DNA from: an uncultured Arsenicibacter sp.
GTDB taxonomy: Bacteria > Bacteroidota > Bacteroidia > Cytophagales > Spirosomataceae
Reading direction: 5' to 3'
DNA: 64,000 nt
Assembly: GCF_945952095.1 (NCBI RefSeq)
Contig: NZ_CAMFHL010000009.1
Coordinates: forward strand, 1 to 64,000
Positions 10,101 to 17,874 of the stretch are shown here, piece after piece (position 1 is the stretch's first letter; each line of letters starts with the position of its first letter). The notes under the pieces were generated by a model. That model saw nothing but the letters and a program-made list of their open reading frames with translations, was not told the DNA's origin and ran no database searches. The translations under genes were made by a program, and so were the position numbers.

Positions 10101-11476
10101 ACAATCAGGATGATAATTTCGCCGAAAGCCGCCGAATTCCGGATGCGGGCCGCCGAATGAAACACTTCGTCATCCATTTGCCCCTGTGTGAGCGTTTTAT
10201 CGCGGTTGCGCAGCATCAGGTGATGCAGGGTTGCCTCCACAATAATCACGGCTCCGTCGACAATAAGGCCGAAGTCAATGGCACCCAGGCTCATGAGGTT
10301 ACCCGACACCCCGAAGACATTCATCATTCCGATGGCAAACAAGAGCGCCAGCGGAATAACCGATGCCACAACAACACCCGCCCGCCATTCGCCAAGGAGC
10401 AGGACGAGTACGAAAATAACGATCAGTGCCCCTTCGCTCAGGTTTTTCGTAACGGTACCGATGGCACTGTCTACCATTTTTGTCCGGTCCAGAAACGGGA
10501 CGAGCTGAATGCCCTCCGGCAGCGTTTTTTCAATTTCGGCGATTTTCGCTTTTACACGCTTGATAACCGCCGAGGAGTTTTCCCCTTTCAGCATCATCAC
10601 AATGGCCCCGACAACCTCGCCGTCACCATTGCGCGTGACGGCCCCGTAACGCACGGCTGAACCGATCTGTACGGTGGCTACATCGCGGATACGAACCGGT
10701 GTGCCGTTGGCATTCTGCCGGACGAGCACATTTTCGATGTCGTCGACGCTACCGATCAGCCCGTCGGCGCGGATGAAGAACGCATTCGGCTTCTTGTCGA
10801 TGTAGGCCCCGCCGGTATTCTGGTTATTTTGTTCGAGGGCCGTAAACAGGTCGGTAATGCTCAGGTTGAAGCTGCGCAGCCGGTCGGGGTCAACGGCGAT
10901 CTCGTATTGCTTCAGTTCCCCGCCAAAGCTGCTGATGTCGGCCACGCCGGGCGTTCCCAGCAACTGCCGCCGGATAATCCAGTCCTGAACAGACCGGAGC
11001 TCACGGGGCGGGTAGCGGTTTTCGTAGCCTTTTTTCGGGATAAGGGTATACTGGTAAATTTCGCCGAGACCGGTTGTAACGGGCGCCATGGTCGGCGTGC
11101 CGATGCCGGGCGGAATCTGGGTTACAATGGTTTGCAGGCGCTCGGCAATCTGCTGACGTGCCCAGTATACATCGACCCCATCTTCAAAAACAACAGTAAC
11201 GAGCGAAAGCCCGAAGCGCGAGAACGACCGGATTTCGATAAGACCGGGAATGTTGGCCAGCCCGACTTCGATCGGAAACGTAACGAGCCGTTCCATTTCG
11301 GGAGCCGCCAGCGAAGGGCTTGGTGTAATAACCTGCACCTGATTATTGGTAATGTCGGGTACGGCATCAATGGGCAGACGGGCGGCCGACCACCCGCCCC
11401 AGATGAGCAGTACCAAAGAAAACAGTCCGATAATCAGTTTATTCTGAATAGAAAAACGGATGATGCTGTTGAGCAT
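7106..11476 (-). CDS. CusA/CzcA heavy-metal RND pump fused to a TolC-like outer-membrane factor
   Basis: A 1456-residue protein. Residues 1 to about 1045 are a complete HME-RND proton/metal antiporter: 12 transmembrane helices, a helix-4 motif DFGLIVDGAVIIVEA near residue 400 with the proton-relay acidic residues, and the usual two periplasmic loops. Then a hydrophobic, signal-peptide-like stretch (LSLFLGGLLFTGLVQAQ) leads into about 395 residues of TolC/CusC-type coiled-coil outer-membrane factor (YQVKSAYYEVWFQHERERLF, ending LEFLSGLD). I chose ATG 11476 (MLNSIIRFSIQNKL), the normal CusA start, over the upstream 11554. Pump-channel fusions of this kind are known in Bacteroidota databases as CusA/CzcA proteins of about 1450 residues. 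Confidence 0.9.
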   Translation of the reverse strand: MLNSIIRFSIQNKLIIGLFSLVLLIWGGWSAARLPIDAVPDITNNQVQVITPSPSLAAPEMERLVTFPIEVGLANIPGLIEIRSFSRFGLSLVTVVFEDGVDVYWARQQIAERLQTIVTQIPPGIGTPTMAPVTTGLGEIYQYTLIPKKGYENRYPPRELRSVQDWIIRRQLLGTPGVADISSFGGELKQYEIAVDPDRLRSFNLSITDLFTALEQNNQNTGGAYIDKKPNAFFIRADGLIGSVDDIENVLVRQNANGTPVRIRDVATVQIGSAVRYGAVTRNGDGEVVGAIVMMLKGENSSAVIKRVKAKIAEIEKTLPEGIQLVPFLDRTKMVDSAIGTVTKNLSEGALIVIFVLVLLLGEWRAGVVVASVIPLALLFAIGMMNVFGVSGNLMSLGAIDFGLIVDGAVIIVEATLHHLMLRNRDKTLTQGQMDDEVFHSAARIRNSAAFGEIIILIVYLPILALSGVEGKMFTPMALTVAFAILGAFILSLTYVPMMSALLLSKKIEHRETFSDKLIRAVHRRYEPLLLWSLRHRLIVLGTAILFLGASIVAFMQMGGEFLPTLDEGDFAVDTRVLTGSSLSETVDATLKAEKLILKNFPEVEQVVGKIGAGEIPTDPMAIEASDLMVIFKPVSEWTSAGTREEMMAKMAAVVSQIPGVTFGFQQPVQMRFNELMTGSRQDVGIKIYGDDLSELTRQADKVANIIKTVDGAQDLYVEQVEGQPQIQIKLDRSRLAQFGLTVNDVNRTINTAFAGQAAGLVFEGERRFDLVVRLAPEKRQSIQDVSNLYVMTPKGNQIPLSQIASVQLVQAPNQIQRDNTHRRITLGFNVRGRDVESIIKELQQKVDTKIKFPPGYSIVYGGQFQNLVEAKQRLSIAVPAALALIFMLLFFTFGSVKQSILIFTAIPMAAIGGVAALLLRGMPFSISAGVGFIALFGVAVLNGIVLIAEFNRLRHEDGLTDLTEIIRKGTDVRLRPVVMTALVASLGFLPMALSTSGGAEVQKPLATVVIGGLITATLLTLIVLPVLYTFFEGGPGKLAGKQVKTLSLFLGGLLFTGLVQAQSPVRTVTLDQALQEANARNGQLKVAQYQVNAQQALRRSAYDIGKLNVNAMLGQYNSRKFDNNITATQTLPNPRLIRESVALNDATTAQRQRQVSVTQHDLRYQVKSAYYEVWFQHERERLFRQQDSLLTEFVQAAAVRFRTGETGSLEKATAESQLAEQRVRLAQTEAALTTARTSLQNLLYSAEPVDVPAQRLTRRTLTLPTDTASVNNHPVLALLKQQIEVNQRTRQVEQARLLPEFQLGIFSQTLIGTQNFNGNEYVYNAGHRFFGGQVGILFPLISRPQKARVESARITEQIAQTELEIQQRTIRNQYTQAVQQYDRYQTAVQYYEQSGLPQARLIADNARKAFRSGDIGYVEFSLALQQALTIRQNYLDVLNQLNQAVLYLEFLSGLD

Positions 11477-11604
11477 GGAGAATAAAAAAATGATGGTAGA
11501 TAATGTATCCGGAAAGGGGAGGACGTATGCCGGAAATACACAGACGTACTGCATCGCTCAACGGTGTTGAGTGACGTCAGCAGGGCCATCATTTGCCATA
11601 CATC

Positions 11605-12018
11605 CTAACGGACGAACAGCTTGGGCGGATGGAAAAAGGAGAAGGTCCGTTCGGTCAGGAGCGGGCTGTGGTAGTGAAAATTGGGGCGTTGTGCCAGGAT
11701 AAACACGAGCCGGTCCAGCAGGGACGGGCGAAGCAGGTTGACCGGTACAAACGCAATATGCCAGGTAAGGCCCAGACAATGATGAGAGGCTTTGAACGGA
11801 ATCTGCGAGTGGTCGTGCTGGTTCTGATGCTGCGCGCTGCCTGCGCCGTAATGAAGGCTCAGAAAATCAATAAGCGACAGATCAGGTGCGGCTGCACGGT
11901 GCAGTTCGTAATGCTCCCAGAGTTGCGGCAGTTTTACACACTCTTCCCATACCGACGTCGGCAAAATGCTGACGGCAGACAGGTAGAGCCCCAGAAAGAG
12001 GGTGAGAAACTGCTTCAT
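11605..12018 (-). CDS. Small secreted His-containing protein of the metal-efflux operon
   Basis: A 137-residue protein with an N-terminal signal peptide (MKQFLTLFLGLYLSAVSILP) and a central stretch rich in potential metal ligands (LHYGAG...QHQNQHDHSQIPFKASHHC). The segment SLIDFLSLHY plus a His/Asp loop and LPFK-like motif is something I recall from unnamed Bacteroidota proteins encoded just before CusA/CzcA genes. It precedes the pump by 128 nt. A role as periplasmic metal binder or sensor is inference from ligands and location; no characterised family is recognised. Confidence 0.65.
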   Translation of the reverse strand: MKQFLTLFLGLYLSAVSILPTSVWEECVKLPQLWEHYELHRAAAPDLSLIDFLSLHYGAGSAQHQNQHDHSQIPFKASHHCLGLTWHIAFVPVNLLRPSLLDRLVFILAQRPNFHYHSPLLTERTFSFFHPPKLFVR

Positions 12019-12059
12019 ACTGACAAATGTAACCTATAAACCGATTTATAAGTGCAGTA

Positions 12060-12173
12060 TCAGTCGAAAAAAACAAACAAAATGATGATGAAGATCACAA
12101 TAAAAATGTAGTACCAGCCATCGACGAAAATGTATGGCTTATACTTGGTATAAAAGTTACGGATGGCAGACAT
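12060..12173 (-). CDS. 37-residue single-pass membrane peptide
   Basis: Short frame encoding a polar, aromatic N-terminus (MSAIRNFYTKYKPYIFVDGW) followed by one very hydrophobic helix rich in I/F/V and a terminal FFD. The composition is typical of a real small membrane protein and not of random sequence. It starts 86 nt downstream of the DUF748 gene start side and reads toward the metal-efflux genes, 41 nt before the His-containing protein, so it is probably the first gene of that operon. Function unknown; small pump-associated subunits are one possibility. Confidence 0.6.
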   Translation of the reverse strand: MSAIRNFYTKYKPYIFVDGWYYIFIVIFIIILFVFFD

Positions 12174-12213
12174 TATTGTATAGCGCTAAGTGATACAAAA
12201 CCTGATACGTTTA

Positions 12214-12221
12214 CAAAAATA
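12214..12221 (-). promoter_or_regulatory. Putative -7 box (TATTTTTG) for the metal-efflux operon
   Basis: Matches the Bacteroidota -7 consensus TAnnTTTG and lies about 40 nt upstream of the 37-residue peptide start. No convincing TTTG -33 element was found, so this is a weak prediction. Confidence 0.3.
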
Positions 12222-12249
12222 CAGGTTTCTGCTTAGGTATGAATACAGG

Positions 12250-13413
12250 TCAATCCTTTCGCTTCTCCTGCCGCGCTTTTTTCCGGGCTTCGCGTTTCTC
12301 CCTGCGTTCGGCTTTCCGGGCTTCGCGTTTGGCTTTGAAATCGTCTTTTATGGTCTGAACGGCATCCTGAAACGTAACGTCGTTGTCGAACTTCTTTTCG
12401 AACGCTTCAATGTAGGCATTGCGCAGAACGCCGAAGATGGTTGTCCAGATATCAACGGAAACATCACTGACATCGCCCTGCAGCGGGATTTTGGTGGCTA
12501 CCTGGTCTTTGCGCTGGTTTTCCAGTACTTCCGATCCGGCTTCGGCAAGCAGCTCGCGGAAAAAACTGCCGATGGTGCGGTCGTCGTGTTCCTTAAGCTT
12601 GAAGACCTGCATATTTTTGGTCAACGGTTTCAGATACCCTTTCAGCTTGCCGTCGTTCATGGCCATTTCGCTGAAGACGCTGATGGTTCCGCGCTCAAAA
12701 TCGATCTTCGCATATTCGCGCGCCAGCGTGTTGAGCTCTGTTAGCTGAAGGTCGTTGAAGCGCAGGTTGTAATCGAAATCAGGCGTTTGCTTCAGCACAT
12801 ACATGTTGGCGTCGAAGCGCATGGTACCCCCCCAGCCTGGCACATCGCCCGTCGCCCATATCGGCGACGGCAAACGCCCTGGCTTTTCATCGACATTGCG
12901 GATATTCCGGATTTCGCCCTGAAACTTTTGAAGCGACAGATCGGTATTTGCCTTACTGAATAACTTCAGCAGCTTAACCTGTCCGTCTGTTACGGCAACG
13001 CGGTTGATCTGAATCGGCATCAGGTCTTTTACCACCTTAGTCCAGTCAACTTCGGCGCCGGTCTGCCGTTCAGATTCGTTCGTACTGAAGGAAAAATTCA
13101 GCTGCGGGCTATAGCATTCGATTTCACTCACCAGCTTACCCTTGAGCAATGATTTCCACTCAATCGAGAGATCGCTTTTGGGGATGTAAATAAACGGCTC
13201 CTGAAGCTTGCCGTTTATTTTCCGGATGCGGAGTTCCTTGATCTGGTATGATCCCTGAATCAGCGAAATATCAACGTCTTCGATATGGCCGGTATAGCTA
13301 CCCATGTCGGCCAGGAGGTTATTGACATACCGTAAGACAATATAAGGTAGCAGCAGACGGGCCACAACCAGCAGCCCTGCCACAACAAGCAGGATTTTAA
13401 CAGACCGTTTCAA
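12250..13413 (-). CDS. DUF748/AsmA-like envelope protein
   Basis: A 387-residue protein with one N-terminal membrane anchor (residues 5-27) and a long periplasmic part. The segments LPYIVLRYVNNLLADMG, HIEDVDISLIQGSYQI and LSIEWKSLLKGKLVSEI are characteristic of DUF748 proteins, distant relatives of AsmA/TamB lipid-transfer proteins. The C-terminus is a Lys/Arg-rich tail (KAERREKREARKKARQ). The frame is closed by a stop just upstream, and no ATG fits, so translation must begin at TTG 13413. Substrate and role are unknown; bridging or lipid transport in the envelope is the family-based guess. Confidence 0.75.
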   Translation of the reverse strand: MKRSVKILLVVAGLLVVARLLLPYIVLRYVNNLLADMGSYTGHIEDVDISLIQGSYQIKELRIRKINGKLQEPFIYIPKSDLSIEWKSLLKGKLVSEIECYSPQLNFSFSTNESERQTGAEVDWTKVVKDLMPIQINRVAVTDGQVKLLKLFSKANTDLSLQKFQGEIRNIRNVDEKPGRLPSPIWATGDVPGWGGTMRFDANMYVLKQTPDFDYNLRFNDLQLTELNTLAREYAKIDFERGTISVFSEMAMNDGKLKGYLKPLTKNMQVFKLKEHDDRTIGSFFRELLAEAGSEVLENQRKDQVATKIPLQGDVSDVSVDIWTTIFGVLRNAYIEAFEKKFDNDVTFQDAVQTIKDDFKAKREARKAERREKREARKKARQEKRKD

Positions 13414-13513
13414 GGTACTTCATCGGATTGGTAGTATACAAGTAACCCGATGAAGCGTGTTTGGTTTACATAGTCCAGCAAATGACTGATCTATACGCAC
13501 CTGTAAATCAATT

Positions 13514-14848
13514 TTATATAAACAGATCCAGAATCAGCACACCGATCAGACCCACAATGGAGACGATAGTTTCCATGACCGACCAGGTTTTAATCGTGTC
13601 TTTAATGCTCAGGTTGAAATATTCTTTAAATAACCAGAAACCGCCGTCGTTAATGTGTGAAAACATCAGACTGCCCGATCCGATAGCCAGCACCATCAGC
13701 TCCGGCTGAATGGTCTGGGCCTGCAACAGGGGCAAAATAATGCCTACGGTGGTCAGCCCCGCTACCGTAGCTGAACCGACACATACGCGGATAACAGCGG
13801 CCATGCCCCAGCCGAGCAACAGCGGCGGAATGGCGGCATCGGTCAGCAGACTGCCAATGTACTTGCTGGTACCGCTGTCCATAAATACCTGTTTTAGTGC
13901 GCCGGCGCCGGCAATAACCAGCAGAATCGGGGCGGCGGCCTTAATGGCCTCTTCGAGGTCTTTCATCACGGCTTTCATCGATTGCCCGCGCTGAAGCCCG
14001 AGGAAATAAACAGCAACCAGCACCGAGACCAGCATGCCGACATAAGGTTCTGACAAAAGTTTGAACAGATTGGTCAGCGCAGCCATACCGGCCGATTGCT
14101 CCTGATGGCTAAGGTAGGTTTTCAGCGGTCCGAGCAGTGTCAGCAACGCCACGGGTAACAGGGCTACGAAGAAACTGATACCGGCGCCCGGTAAATCTGT
14201 CGTAGGCACATCCTTGATATTGAACAGACTACGGTCGATGTGCGGGTTGTATTTCGTCAGGGTTTTACCGAAAATCGGACCGGCGATGACGATAGCAGGC
14301 ACGGCGACAATCAGGCCATAGAACAGCGTTTTGCCAATATCGGCGTTCAGCTGGCCGGCAATGGCGGCCGGTGACGGGTGGGGGGGAAGGTATCCGTGTG
14401 CTACCGATAAGGCCGACAACATCGGTACGGCAACGGTCAGCAACGGCAGCCTTGAGGAAGCCGCGATGGTAAAGATAAGCGGGACAACGATGATAAAACC
14501 GGCATTGTAAAACAACGGAATGCCGATGACGAAACCGGCCAGTGCCAGCCCCCAGTGAATGTTTTTAATCCCGAACCAGCCGATCATAACATCCGTAATG
14601 CGTCGGGCGGCACCGCTTTCGGCCACGAGCCGGCCGAGCATTGCCCCGAAACCAATGATCAGTACCAGATCGCCGAGGGTTCCGCCGATACCGGTCTGGA
14701 TCGACTTGCCGACGGCCGTGACCTCCATACCGGAGGCTAAGCCAATGGCCAGCGAAACCAGCACAAATGAGATAAAGGTGTCCAGATGCACAAAGGCAAT
14801 CAGGGCCACTAAGGCCAAAATACCAAGCAGGGTTAAGAGAAGAGGCAT
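13514..14848 (-). CDS. GntP-family gluconate:H+ symporter
   Basis: A 444-residue permease with about 12-14 membrane helices over its whole length. The motifs LILVIGFGAMLG-like (DLVLIIGFGAMLGRLVAESG), GIPLFYNAGFIIVVPLIF and SVAHGYLPPHPSPAAIA are hallmarks of the GntP/DsdX group, which imports gluconate or related hydroxy acids. No kinase or dehydratase for gluconate is adjacent, so the substrate is not fixed by context. It stands alone between DUF748 and mcrC genes on the same strand with gaps of about 100 and 60 nt. Confidence 0.9.
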   Translation of the reverse strand: MPLLLTLLGILALVALIAFVHLDTFISFVLVSLAIGLASGMEVTAVGKSIQTGIGGTLGDLVLIIGFGAMLGRLVAESGAARRITDVMIGWFGIKNIHWGLALAGFVIGIPLFYNAGFIIVVPLIFTIAASSRLPLLTVAVPMLSALSVAHGYLPPHPSPAAIAGQLNADIGKTLFYGLIVAVPAIVIAGPIFGKTLTKYNPHIDRSLFNIKDVPTTDLPGAGISFFVALLPVALLTLLGPLKTYLSHQEQSAGMAALTNLFKLLSEPYVGMLVSVLVAVYFLGLQRGQSMKAVMKDLEEAIKAAAPILLVIAGAGALKQVFMDSGTSKYIGSLLTDAAIPPLLLGWGMAAVIRVCVGSATVAGLTTVGIILPLLQAQTIQPELMVLAIGSGSLMFSHINDGGFWLFKEYFNLSIKDTIKTWSVMETIVSIVGLIGVLILDLFI

Positions 14849-14911
14849 GTGTAACGTGGGTTGTCGGAATAGGTCGAAGCGGTTCCGGTTGCTTCGGCAG
14901 CTGCATATTAC

Positions 14912-16201
14912 TCACTTCGTCCGGAAAGACAAAGTCAGGGCATGTATCTTTTCTACTTCCTGCACGAGGGGCTGCGTAACGTCAAACGGAACCACGTGCA
15001 GGCGTGTGTCGGGATCATACCTGAAGACATCAAGTGGCTCCTGAAAACTCGCATTGGCAGGATAGAGTAAGATCAGGTCGCGGGCGCTGTATTTTTTGCC
15101 ATAGGCATACAACTGATAAAGGTCGCCGGTGTCAATACCGTAATTACCTTTCCGGTCAGCGCCATTGACCTGTTTCCATTTCGTATCGAGCACGACTGTC
15201 TGCGTGTCCTGCCGGATCACAAGGTCGGGACGGAGTTTAAACTTAGGTGTTCCCACGTGGGCGTCGACCAGGTGCATCGAGCTTTCCTGTGCACTGATGC
15301 TGCCCGATGGCCAGTAGTGCCGGAAGCCGTGGGTGACGTACTGCTCAAAAATCCGTTCCATCGGAAACAGCAGCGCAAGCGACAGGGCCGTTCCCGCCCG
15401 AACGCCGTAGGCCTCCTGTTGCAGCAAGGCTTTGGCCCAGCGCAGGGCCGTGGCATAGCGGCTCTCCTGCCGGCCATTGGTCTGAACAAGCTGCCAGTCG
15501 ACTGTCAGGTTTTCCGACAGCGATACCTCGTCGAATGCCTGGAGGAGTTGCCGGATGCGGGCCTGATTCCGGAGGGTGCCGGTGCGTGGCCGCAGCAGGT
15601 CCAGGGTTGTTTTCAGAATGCGGTTAGGCGGGGTGTCAGGTGTTCGCTTGTCGTAGCGGATGGCGACGCGTCCGGCATGGTGCAGGTTACGGCGCAGGTG
15701 CTGCCCCGGCAGGAATTTTCCTTTCCAGAACGGCTCATTGCCCTCAACGGTCAGATACGTTTGTTGGACTCCCTGACTGACGAGGCGCTCGGTTTCATCC
15801 AGAAACACCGTGATAAAAATCTCCCACAGCGGGAGCTGACTGCTGCGGGTGTGGGCGTTGGAAATGCTCCGGAAGGGACTTTTGGCCAGCCGCCGCAGCA
15901 TCCTGAGCAACGACCGGCGGGCGGTTTCCGGCTGGTCGCCGGCAATTTTGGGTAGGATTTCCAGTTGAACACCATGCGGTGTTTCGAGCAGGCCGACGTA
16001 ATTTTTGACACGGAGGGTTTCGCGGCCTTTTTGCCAGATCAGCTGGAGAATTGTATCGGCATCGTCCTGACCGGCCAGCTCACGCAGTTGACGGAAAGCG
16101 GGCCCCGGCAGGAAAACCTCCGAAACCGAATCAGCGTTGCCGGGAAAGTCGTCGGCATTGCGGATACACCCGTATTCGGAGATGGTTTTGCGAAGCGGCA
16201 T
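14912..16201 (-). CDS. mcrC: McrC-type nuclease subunit without an adjacent McrB
   Basis: A 429-residue McrC homologue. In McrBC, McrC is the PD-(D/E)xK nuclease that cuts DNA when McrB, a GTPase, recognises modified cytosine. The nuclease core is intact: LRPDLVI, then VVLDTKWK, giving D...D-x-K near residues 350-365. The N-terminal adaptor region (ETLRVKNYVGLLETPHGVQLEILPKI) matches the family. ATG 16201 (MPLRKTISEYG) is preferred over the longer frame. No GTPase lies on either side: downstream is a sugar permease and upstream a divergent Uma2 nuclease, so the gene is an orphan here. Confidence 0.85.
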   Translation of the reverse strand: MPLRKTISEYGCIRNADDFPGNADSVSEVFLPGPAFRQLRELAGQDDADTILQLIWQKGRETLRVKNYVGLLETPHGVQLEILPKIAGDQPETARRSLLRMLRRLAKSPFRSISNAHTRSSQLPLWEIFITVFLDETERLVSQGVQQTYLTVEGNEPFWKGKFLPGQHLRRNLHHAGRVAIRYDKRTPDTPPNRILKTTLDLLRPRTGTLRNQARIRQLLQAFDEVSLSENLTVDWQLVQTNGRQESRYATALRWAKALLQQEAYGVRAGTALSLALLFPMERIFEQYVTHGFRHYWPSGSISAQESSMHLVDAHVGTPKFKLRPDLVIRQDTQTVVLDTKWKQVNGADRKGNYGIDTGDLYQLYAYGKKYSARDLILLYPANASFQEPLDVFRYDPDTRLHVVPFDVTQPLVQEVEKIHALTLSFRTK

Positions 16202-16285
16202 GGCGCAAAGGTACGGATGTTTGGGCACAAGCACCGATGTTGTCTCTCATTCGGAATCTGCATATATTTGGTTAATAAACAATGG

Positions 16286-16918
16286 ATGCATATGATAGCA
16301 ACGCGCGAACGGGACAGAGGGGGAGCTGTAAAGAAGACGAAACAAAAAGTACCCGAACACCTGATCTACGAGATTCTGGACGGTAAGCCTATTCATTACA
16401 AAGGCTACCGGGATGTATTATCAGGAGTAAAGCGTTTTTCTGAAATTATGGGTTCAAGTACATTACAGTCTTTTATTGTTGCTTATTTCCAACGGATTTT
16501 GTTCAGAGAGTTAGATGAAGAGCTATATACTGTTTTATCAAGCGAAACGGGCTTACATCTTGATAAAAGAACGAACCTGGCAGGTGACGTGCTGATATTT
16601 GATAACAAGGTATTACCTGTTGAAGCAATTGATGAGTTCTATGCAAATGTGCCGCCTAAGGTTGTTATCGAAGTGGATATAGCTGCTGATCCGGAAGATA
16701 TTGACAATGATACCTATGTTTTTAAGAAGACGGAAAAGCTGTTGCGGTTTGGTGTAGAAAAAGTCATCTGGATTACAACTAAAGCAAAAAAAGTAATGGT
16801 TGCCACCCCTGATGCCGACTGGCAGGTGAAGGACTGGCACAAAGATATTGAGGTAATGAACGGGATCATGTTTAATGTCGGGGAGTACCTGACAAAAAAA
16901 GGATCACCGCATGCCTGA
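16286..16918 (+). CDS. Uma2-family putative restriction endonuclease
   Basis: A 210-residue protein of the Uma2 (DUF820) group, PD-(D/E)xK-fold proteins abundant in cyanobacteria and present in Bacteroidota. Visible signatures are NLAGDVLIFD, PPKVVIEVDIAAD and FKKTEKLLRFGVEKVIWI, matching the family D...E-V-x and the strand before the C-terminal Trp-x-V. The start is ATG 16286 or 16292. It is transcribed divergently from mcrC with 84 nt between starts. Cellular function of the family is unsettled (restriction or transposon-derived); local AT content is visibly higher than in neighbours, hinting at transfer. Confidence 0.78.
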   Translation: MHMIATRERDRGGAVKKTKQKVPEHLIYEILDGKPIHYKGYRDVLSGVKRFSEIMGSSTLQSFIVAYFQRILFRELDEELYTVLSSETGLHLDKRTNLAGDVLIFDNKVLPVEAIDEFYANVPPKVVIEVDIAADPEDIDNDTYVFKKTEKLLRFGVEKVIWITTKAKKVMVATPDADWQVKDWHKDIEVMNGIMFNVGEYLTKKGSPHA

Positions 16919-16923
16919 TACTA

Positions 16924-16957
16924 TACAGATGGTATAAAATCAGTTATACCATCTGTA
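16924..16957. terminator. Hairpin between convergent Uma2 and head-GIN genes
   Basis: Perfect 14-bp inverted repeat (TACAGATGGTATAA, 16924-16937, with 16944-16957) and a 6-nt loop, placed 6 nt after one stop and 13 nt before the opposing one. There is no long T tract, so it may be a weak bidirectional terminator. Confidence 0.5.
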
Positions 16958-16970
16958 CAATAGTATGTCA

Positions 16971-17681
16971 TCAATCCCGCTGCACCGAACTGCCGCCCGA
17001 TACGTTCTGGCGGACAGACGGGTTGCCCTGATAGCGCACGTTGCTGGCACCGGATGCACTTACATCGAGGTTTTTACCCACATCTACCCGCGCACGGCTT
17101 GCGCCTGAGACATCCAGAATTGCTTCATTGACCGGATAATCAAATGCGTACAGGCTTGAGGCACCCGATACATCACCTTCCAGCACACTGCCTGAACCAA
17201 ACAACGTAGCTTCTGATGCGCCCGATAGATCAACGCGGACGCTGCTGGCATCAAGGTCGATATCGGAGCGGGAGGCGCCGGACAGTATCGCTTCAAAACT
17301 CCGCAGACCGCCGAACCCGCTGATGTTTGACCGGGTCGCTCCTGAAAAATCAACGCCGCTGATGGTTGGCATCGTAATCGTAAAATACGTCGTGTAGCGT
17401 TGTTTGCTGCTTGTCCGGTAGCGGGCGTAGAGTTTACCGTTGCGGGTGTACAGGTCCAGATCGTTGACATCGTTGCGGCTACCGCGTACCTCAATCCTGT
17501 AGGCAGATCCCTGCCGGACGGTGATGTTAAAGGCACTGCCCATTGAGAGCTGGTCAAAGCCCGTTAGCGCATAGGTCTGAATCACCTCTTCGTACGGATC
17601 GCGGTCGATGTAGTTGAAGGTGCAGGCGGAGAAGGAAGCCAGAATGGCCAGACAGGTAGTAAGGAAAATAGCGCGTTTCAT
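16971..17681 (-). CDS. Head-GIN domain (DUF2807) lipoprotein
   Basis: A 236-residue exported protein with lipobox (AILASFSAC) after a short signal peptide. The rest is a right-handed beta-solenoid of repeating short strands rich in D-x-S-G-A-S motifs (SGATRSNISGF, SGASRSDIDL, SGASEATLFG, SGASRARVDV), the typical head-GIN/DUF2807 pattern. It ends NVSGGSSVQRD. Start ATG 17681 was chosen because it begins the signal peptide. Function of the family is unknown; proteins of this type are envelope-bound in Bacteroidota. Confidence 0.85.
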   Translation of the reverse strand: MKRAIFLTTCLAILASFSACTFNYIDRDPYEEVIQTYALTGFDQLSMGSAFNITVRQGSAYRIEVRGSRNDVNDLDLYTRNGKLYARYRTSSKQRYTTYFTITMPTISGVDFSGATRSNISGFGGLRSFEAILSGASRSDIDLDASSVRVDLSGASEATLFGSGSVLEGDVSGASSLYAFDYPVNEAILDVSGASRARVDVGKNLDVSASGASNVRYQGNPSVRQNVSGGSSVQRD

Positions 17682-17874
17682 ACTGCTGTATTCGTTAGTG
17701 TTGTTGTTTATTTTGTCGCATTGGTGGAGCAACGTTCCGTGTCGCTTGGATAGGTTGACAGGCCAAAAGGTTTAACTGGTTGATTGGCCTGAAAAAAGAA
17801 CGACCCACATGCAAGTTGTATAGCGCTATGACAACCATGCGGCAAAAGACCCCTACGAACGATTAAAAAAGTTT

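Noticed and set aside
9806..10660. 284-codon open frame on the plus strand
   Set aside because: It is antisense to the CusA coding region, has a composition rich in His, Arg, Gln and Asn without domain pattern, and no plausible start context; a shadow of codon bias.
11477..11554. 26-residue N-terminal extension of the CusA-TolC frame
   Set aside because: CusA proteins begin with the amphipathic segment seen at 11476 (MLNSIIRFSIQNKL); the extension is not family-like.
15257..15955. 232-codon plus-strand frame
   Set aside because: Antisense to mcrC; no domain pattern.
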